In this document: in pieces, positions 58,557 to 64,000 of the stretch
Position numbering within the stretch: the stretch's first letter is position 1
How the letters are laid out: the number at the start of each line of letters is the position of its first letter
NCBI RefSeq assembly: GCF_900177295.1
Contig: NZ_FWZX01000002.1
Span: 28,577-92,576, forward strand
Direction of reading: 5' to 3'
DNA length: 64,000 nucleotides
DNA from: Tistlia consotensis USBA 355
GTDB lineage: Bacteria; Pseudomonadota; Alphaproteobacteria; Kiloniellales; DSM-21159
Position numbers and translations under genes: made by a program
The notes under the pieces: model-generated
Databases searched by the model: none
The model's input: only the letters and a program-made list of their open reading frames with translations
What the model was told of the DNA's origin: nothing

Positions 58557-59855
58557 ATGTCACCGCTCCTCGTCGTCATCGGCCTGCTGCTGGTGCTGCT
58601 GCTGTTCGGCAGCCCGGTGATCTTCGCCGTCGGCTTCGCCGGCCTCTCCTACTTCTTCGTGGCGCCCGGCATGAGCTCCATGCTGCCGGTCTTCGCCCAC
58701 AAGTTCTTCACCGGCATGGACGCCTTCATCTGGCTGTCGATCCCGCTGTTCATCATCGCCGGCGAGATCATGACCGCGATCGGCATGACCGACCGGCTGG
58801 TCTCCTTCTCGCGGCTGCTGGTCGGCCGCATGCGCGGCGGCCTCGCCTACGTCAACGTCGTCGCCTCGATGCTGTTCAGCGGCGTCTCCGGCTCGGCCCT
58901 GGCCGACATCTCGGCGCTGGGCCCGGTCGAGATCGAGATGATGAAGCGCGACGGCTACCGCCGGGACTTCGCGGCCGGCCTGACCGTCAGCTCGGCGATC
59001 CAGGGCCCGATCGTGCCGCCCTCGATCCCGCTGATCATCTTCTCCAGCCTGACCAACACCTCGGTCGCCGCCCTGTTCCTGGCCGGCGCGGTGCCGGGCG
59101 TGATGATCGGCCTCGCCCAGATGGCGCTGATCTTCTTCATGGCGCGCCGCCGCGGCTTCCCGAGGAACCCGATCGCCGACCTGACCCTGATGCGCGCGGT
59201 CCAGATCGTGCTCGGCACCTCCTGGGCGCTGCTGATGCCGGTCATCATCATCGGCGGGATCATCTCGGGCGTCTTCACCGCGACCGAGGCCGCGGCGGTC
59301 GCCGTCGCCTACGCCCTGCTGGTCGGCACGCTCGCCTACCGCAACCTGACGCTCAAGGACTTCTGGGCGATCCTCGACCGCTCGGCGCGCACCACCGCCT
59401 CGGTCTACCTGATCGTCGGCTTCGCCACGGTGATCAGCTGGGTGCTGGCCAGCGAGCGGGTGCCCTCGGAGCTGTCGATGCTGGTCCACCAGCTCGACCT
59501 GCAGCCCTGGATGCTGCTGCTGGCGCTCAACGTCTTCTTCCTGCTGAACGGCCTCTGGATCAGCGATTCCGTGCAGCTGCTGCTGTTCGCGCCGCTGTTC
59601 ACGCCGATCGTCGTGGCCGCCGGGGTCAGCCCGATCCAGTTCGGCGTCATCATGGTCGTGAACGTGATGATCGGCCTGCTGACGCCGCCCTACGGCCTGG
59701 GGCTCTACCTCGGCTCGGCGATCAGCGGCGTGCCGCTGGGCGCGATCGTGCGCCAGAGCCTGCCCTTCCTGCTGACCAGCATCGTCGTGCTGCTGCTGAC
59801 CACCTACGTGCCGGCGATCTCCCTCACGCTGCCGAGGCTCTTCGGCTTCCTCTGA
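58557..59855 (+). CDS. TRAP transporter large permease, DctM family
   Basis: A 432-residue membrane protein with about twelve spans, four bases behind dctQ. DctM blocks include GMDAFIWLSIPLFIIAGEIMTAIGMTDRLVSFSRLLVGRMRGGLAYVNVVASMLFSGVSGSALADISALGPVEIEMM, IQGPIVPPSIPLIIFSSL and LLTPPYGLGLYLGSAISGV. It is the sodium-coupled transport subunit. With the two preceding genes it forms a complete tripartite transporter. Confidence 0.94.
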   Translation: MSPLLVVIGLLLVLLLFGSPVIFAVGFAGLSYFFVAPGMSSMLPVFAHKFFTGMDAFIWLSIPLFIIAGEIMTAIGMTDRLVSFSRLLVGRMRGGLAYVNVVASMLFSGVSGSALADISALGPVEIEMMKRDGYRRDFAAGLTVSSAIQGPIVPPSIPLIIFSSLTNTSVAALFLAGAVPGVMIGLAQMALIFFMARRRGFPRNPIADLTLMRAVQIVLGTSWALLMPVIIIGGIISGVFTATEAAAVAVAYALLVGTLAYRNLTLKDFWAILDRSARTTASVYLIVGFATVISWVLASERVPSELSMLVHQLDLQPWMLLLALNVFFLLNGLWISDSVQLLLFAPLFTPIVVAAGVSPIQFGVIMVVNVMIGLLTPPYGLGLYLGSAISGVPLGAIVRQSLPFLLTSIVVLLLTTYVPAISLTLPRLFGFL

Positions 59856-59881
59856 CCCAAGCAACCGAACGGGACCCTTCC

Positions 59882-60781
59882 ATGCCGCTTACGATGCAGG
59901 ACCTCTCCGGCCTCTTCACCGCCCTGGTGACGCCGTTCCAGGCCGACGGCAGCCTCGACCGCGCCGCGCTCACCGCGCTGGTCGAGCGGCAGATCGCGGC
60001 CGGCGCGGCCGGCGTCGTGCCGATCGGCGGCACCGGGGAATATCCGGCGCTGTCGCGCGCCGAGCGGGCCGAGGTCGTGCGCCTCTGCGTCGAGGCGGCC
60101 GGCGGCCGGCCGGTCATCCCGGGCGTGCTGTCGACCGGCTTCGCCGACGCGGTCGAGGCGGGCCGCGACTTCGCCGCGGCCGGCGCCGCCGCGGTCATGA
60201 CCGTGACGCCCTACTACGCCGCCGGCCCGCAGGAGGGCATGCGCCGCTACTTCAAGGAGTACCGCGACGCCGTCGGGCTGCCGGTGCTGCTCTACGAGAT
60301 CCCGCGCCGCACGACCGTGGCCATGAAGGCCGAGACGATCCAGGCGATGGCCGAGGACGGCTCGATCATCGGCATGAAGTACTCCAGCTACGACCTGCCG
60401 GAGTTCATCAGGGTGATCCGCCTGGCCGGCTCGAAGATGGCGGTGCTGAGCGGCGAGGAGCCGCTGTTCGCGACCCACATGGCGCTCGGCGCGCGCGGCG
60501 GCGTGCTGGCCACGGCCAACGTCTATCCGGAGCGCTGGATCGAGGTCCTGGAGCTGGCCGGCAAGGGCGGGCTGCGCGACGCCCTGGCCCGCCAGGCCGA
60601 TCTCGACGAGCTGGCGACGGCGGTCTTCGCCGAGGTCAATCCCGGGCCGCTCAAGCGCTACATGGCGATGGCCGGGATGCCGGTCGGCGGCGTGCGCCTG
60701 CCGCTGGTCGAGCCGTCCGAGGCGACGGTCGCCGGCCTGTCGGCGGCCCTCGCGGCGATGAGCGCCGGCGCGCGGCGCTGA
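59882..60781 (+). CDS. DapA/NAL-family aldolase or dehydratase
   Basis: A 299-residue Schiff-base enzyme. Blocks are GLFTALVTPFQADGSLDRAALTALVERQIAAGAAGVVPIGGTGEYPALSRAER (GGTGE site), MTVTPYYAAGPQEGMRRYFKEYRDAVGLPVLLYEIPRRT with the catalytic Tyr, and IIGMKYSSYDLPEF with the likely Schiff-base Lys. The family includes dihydrodipicolinate synthase, N-acetylneuraminate lyase, 4-hydroxy-2-oxoglutarate-type aldolases and pyrroline-4-hydroxy-2-carboxylate deaminase. Being in a TRAP catabolic operon, a breakdown role is more likely than lysine synthesis. The substrate is not known. Confidence 0.88.
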   Translation: MPLTMQDLSGLFTALVTPFQADGSLDRAALTALVERQIAAGAAGVVPIGGTGEYPALSRAERAEVVRLCVEAAGGRPVIPGVLSTGFADAVEAGRDFAAAGAAAVMTVTPYYAAGPQEGMRRYFKEYRDAVGLPVLLYEIPRRTTVAMKAETIQAMAEDGSIIGMKYSSYDLPEFIRVIRLAGSKMAVLSGEEPLFATHMALGARGGVLATANVYPERWIEVLELAGKGGLRDALARQADLDELATAVFAEVNPGPLKRYMAMAGMPVGGVRLPLVEPSEATVAGLSAALAAMSAGARR

Positions 60782-60789
60782 GGGCGCCG

Positions 60790-62213
<1,424 letters not shown>

Positions 62214-62217
<4 letters not shown>

Positions 62218-63278
62218 GCTTCGAGGCGACGGCGCCCGACGACGTCCTGCTCGCGGCGCCGGCGCTGCAGGTGCGGGTCGAGGCGATCTTCGCCGCGCTC
62301 GGCTGCGCGCCGCGCGAGGCGACGGCGATCGCCGAGCATCTGGTGCTGGCCAACCTGATGGGCCACGACTCGCACGGCGTCAGCCTGATCCCGCTCTACG
62401 TCCGCATGGTGCGCGAGGGCAGGGTGGCGCCGAACCGGCGGGTCTCGACGGTGCTCGACGCAGGGCCGCTGGTCACGCTCGAGGCGCATCGCGGCTTCGG
62501 CCAGGCGACCGCCCTGGAGGCGATGGAGCTGGCGGTCGCGCGGGCGCGGCGCGACGGCGCCGCGGTCGTCGGGCTGCGCAATTCGCACCACGTCGGCCGG
62601 GTCGGCCACTGGGCCGAGCGCTGCGCGGCGGCCGGGCTGGTGTCGCTGCACTTCGTCAACGTCGTCGGCTCGGCGGCGGTGGTGGCGCCCTTCGCCGGCG
62701 CCGACGCGCGCATCCACACCAACCCGGTGGCGATCGGCATGCCGCGGCCGGGCGACGAGCCGCTGATCCTCGACTTCGCGACCAGCCGGGTCGCCCAAGG
62801 CAAGCTGCGCGTCGCGATGAACCGGGGGCTGCAGGTGCCGGAGGGCCATCTGATCGACGCCGAGGGCCGGCCGAGCACCGAGCCGCGCGTGACCTACGAG
62901 CCGCCGTTCGGCGCCCTGCTGCCCTTCGGTGAGCACAAGGGCAGCGGCCTCGGGCTGTTCTGCGACCTGCTGGCCGGTGCCCTGACCGGCGGCGGCACGG
63001 CCCATGCCGGGACCCTGGAGGAGGGCGTCTACCTCAACAACATGCTGTCGATCGTGCTCGACCCGCAGCGGCTCGGCGGCCAAGCCAGCTGGCAGCGCGA
63101 CCTGCTCGACGGCATCGCCTGGTTCGCCGCCTCGCCGCCGCGCGACCCCGAGCGGCCGGTGCTGCTGCCCGGCGAGCCCGAGCGCCTGACGCGCCGCCGG
63201 CGCCTCGCCGAGGGCATCCCGATCGACCGCGAGACCTGGCGGCAGATCGAGGAAGCGGCGCGCAGCGTCGGTCTCTAG
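62214..63278 (+). CDS. Malate/L-lactate dehydrogenase (Ldh2/YbiC) family oxidoreductase
   Basis: A 354-residue NAD(P)-dependent enzyme starting with GTG at 62214, overlapping the previous stop (GTGA). It has HLVLANLMGHDSHGVSLIPLYVRMV, VVGLRNSHHVGRVGHWAERCAAAGLVSLHFVNVVGSAAVVAPFAGADARIHTNPVAIGMP, ILDFATSRVAQGKLRVA and LLPFGEHKGSGLGLFCDLLAGAL, as in the Ldh2/malate dehydrogenase-like family. Members reduce 2-oxo acids or cyclic imines such as pyrroline-2-carboxylate. Together with the aldolase-type and FAD enzymes it suggests degradation of a hydroxy-acid or hydroxyproline-like compound, but this is only inference. Confidence 0.9.
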
Positions 63279-64000
63279 CTCGCCTCGGCCGTCCGGCCCG
63301 CCGAGGCGGCCTTGACCAGCAGGTAGCCGAGCACGGCCGAGACCAGGGAGCCGGACAGCACGCCGAGCCGCACGCCGACGCCGTACTGCGGGTCGTCGAA
63401 GGCCAGGGTGCCGATGAACAGGCTCATGGTGAAGCCGATGCCGGTCAGCAGCGCGACGCCGTAGAACTGCGCCCAGGTGACGCCCTTGGGCAGGCGGCAG
63501 AGGCCGGCCTTCACGGCGATCCAGGAGAAGCCGAAGACGCCGACCTGCTTGCCCAGGAACAGGCCGAGCGCGATGCCCAGCGGCAGCGGCTCCAGGAAGC
63601 TCGCCAGCGACATGCCGGCGAAGGAGACGCCGGCGTTGGCGAAGGCGAAGAGCGGCATGATGCCGAAGGCGACCCAGGGGTGCAGGGCGTGCTCCAGGTG
63701 GCCGAGCGGCTCGCGCTGCTCGCCGTCGCCGTCGCGCGCCCGGATCGGGATGCAGAGCGCGACCGCGACGCCGGCCAGGGTCGCGTGGACGCCGGACTTC
63801 AGCACGCAGACCCAGATCACGACGCCGATCAGGATGTAGGGCGCCAGGCGCGAGACGCCGCGCAGGTTGAGCAGCATCAGGCCGCCGATGCCGAGCCCGG
63901 CCAGGGCCAGCGAGATGACCGAGAGATCCGAGGTGTAGAACAGCGCGATGATCACGATGGCGCCGAGGTCGTCGATGATCGCCAGGGCCAGCAGGAAGAT
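63275..64000 (-). CDS. nhaA: Na+/H+ antiporter NhaA, C-terminal part (5' end outside window)
   Basis: The frame is open from 64000 down to a TAG at 63275-63277, giving 241 residues of an NhaA antiporter, which exchanges Na+ for H+ at the inner membrane. The segment LLALAIIDDLGAIVIIALFY carries the paired Asp residues of the ion-binding site (Asp163/Asp164 in the E. coli protein). Further blocks are HATLAGVAVALCIPIRA, HPWVAFGIMPLFAFANAGVSF and LLTGIGFTMSLFIGTLAF with its conserved Lys/Thr-type region. The stop overlaps the convergent Ldh2-type gene by four bases. Confidence 0.93.
   Translation of the reverse strand: MFLLALAIIDDLGAIVIIALFYTSDLSVISLALAGLGIGGLMLLNLRGVSRLAPYILIGVVIWVCVLKSGVHATLAGVAVALCIPIRARDGDGEQREPLGHLEHALHPWVAFGIMPLFAFANAGVSFAGMSLASFLEPLPLGIALGLFLGKQVGVFGFSWIAVKAGLCRLPKGVTWAQFYGVALLTGIGFTMSLFIGTLAFDDPQYGVGVRLGVLSGSLVSAVLGYLLVKAASAGRTAEAS

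Noticed and set aside
58560..59864. 434-residue minus-strand frame opposite dctM
   Set aside because: Gln/His/Arg/Asp-rich shadow of a membrane protein gene; no recognisable feature.

Overview
The window reads as chromosomal DNA of a very GC-rich, flagellated Gram-negative bacterium. The gene families suggest an alphaproteobacterium of the Rhodospirillales type: TRAP and PotABCD-like transporters, form II CoxL, a 'YGA..WP' ECF-sigma partner protein, and MipA/OmpV and TonB-dependent outer-membrane proteins. This placement is an inference from gene content. I found no rRNA, tRNA or CRISPR array.

Layout. 1-8834: flagellar filament and hook genes (fliD 3' end, fliS-like, flgD, hook-type gene, flgN-like, flgK, flgL), interrupted by an ECF sigma factor, a probable anti-sigma protein and a metal-sensor-like protein. 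8853-16432: a phosphonate-monoesterase/sulfatase-type hydrolase, a four-gene polyamine-type ABC transporter with one uncharacterised gene behind it, and a TPR protein. 16755-24689: hybrid histidine kinase, Hsp20, a Gly/Ser/Asp repeat protein, glycogen phosphorylase and an acyl-CoA dehydrogenase, separated by several palindromic repeats.

24808-33672 is a block of visibly lower GC and different codon use. It carries a compact predicted phage-defence / restriction locus. On the minus strand are a MORC/MutL-like GHKL ATPase, a Z1-domain helicase-like ATPase, a PD-(D/E)XK (DUF4420-type) protein and an AIPR protein. Divergent on the plus strand are a Vsr-type endonuclease and a C5-cytosine methyltransferase. 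The AIPR gene is split by one extra base in a six-C tract, and the DUF4420-type gene also seems to change frame near its start. Just past the right edge is an FGGY sugar kinase that has lost its N-terminal ATP-binding segment, consistent with an insertion or deletion scar.

35469-42199: membrane hydroxylase, DUF1499 protein, EnvZ/OmpR-type two-component pair, MipA/OmpV protein, an IS5-type transposase remnant and an FAD-linked oxidase. 42462-47739: Sua5-type tRNA modification enzyme, ParA-like ATPase and an aralkylamine (aromatic amine) dehydrogenase cluster (heavy chain, MauE-like, MauD-like, light chain with both tryptophans of the TTQ cofactor, cytochrome c). 47778-51888: a 3-hydroxyisobutyrate-dehydrogenase-family enzyme, CysQ and an orphan form II CoxL-type molybdenum hydroxylase. 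52216-55980: a copper-receptor cluster (small anchored protein, OprC-like receptor, TonB). 56154-63278: a GntR regulator followed by a complete TRAP transporter and three catabolic enzymes. The window ends inside an nhaA gene on the minus strand.
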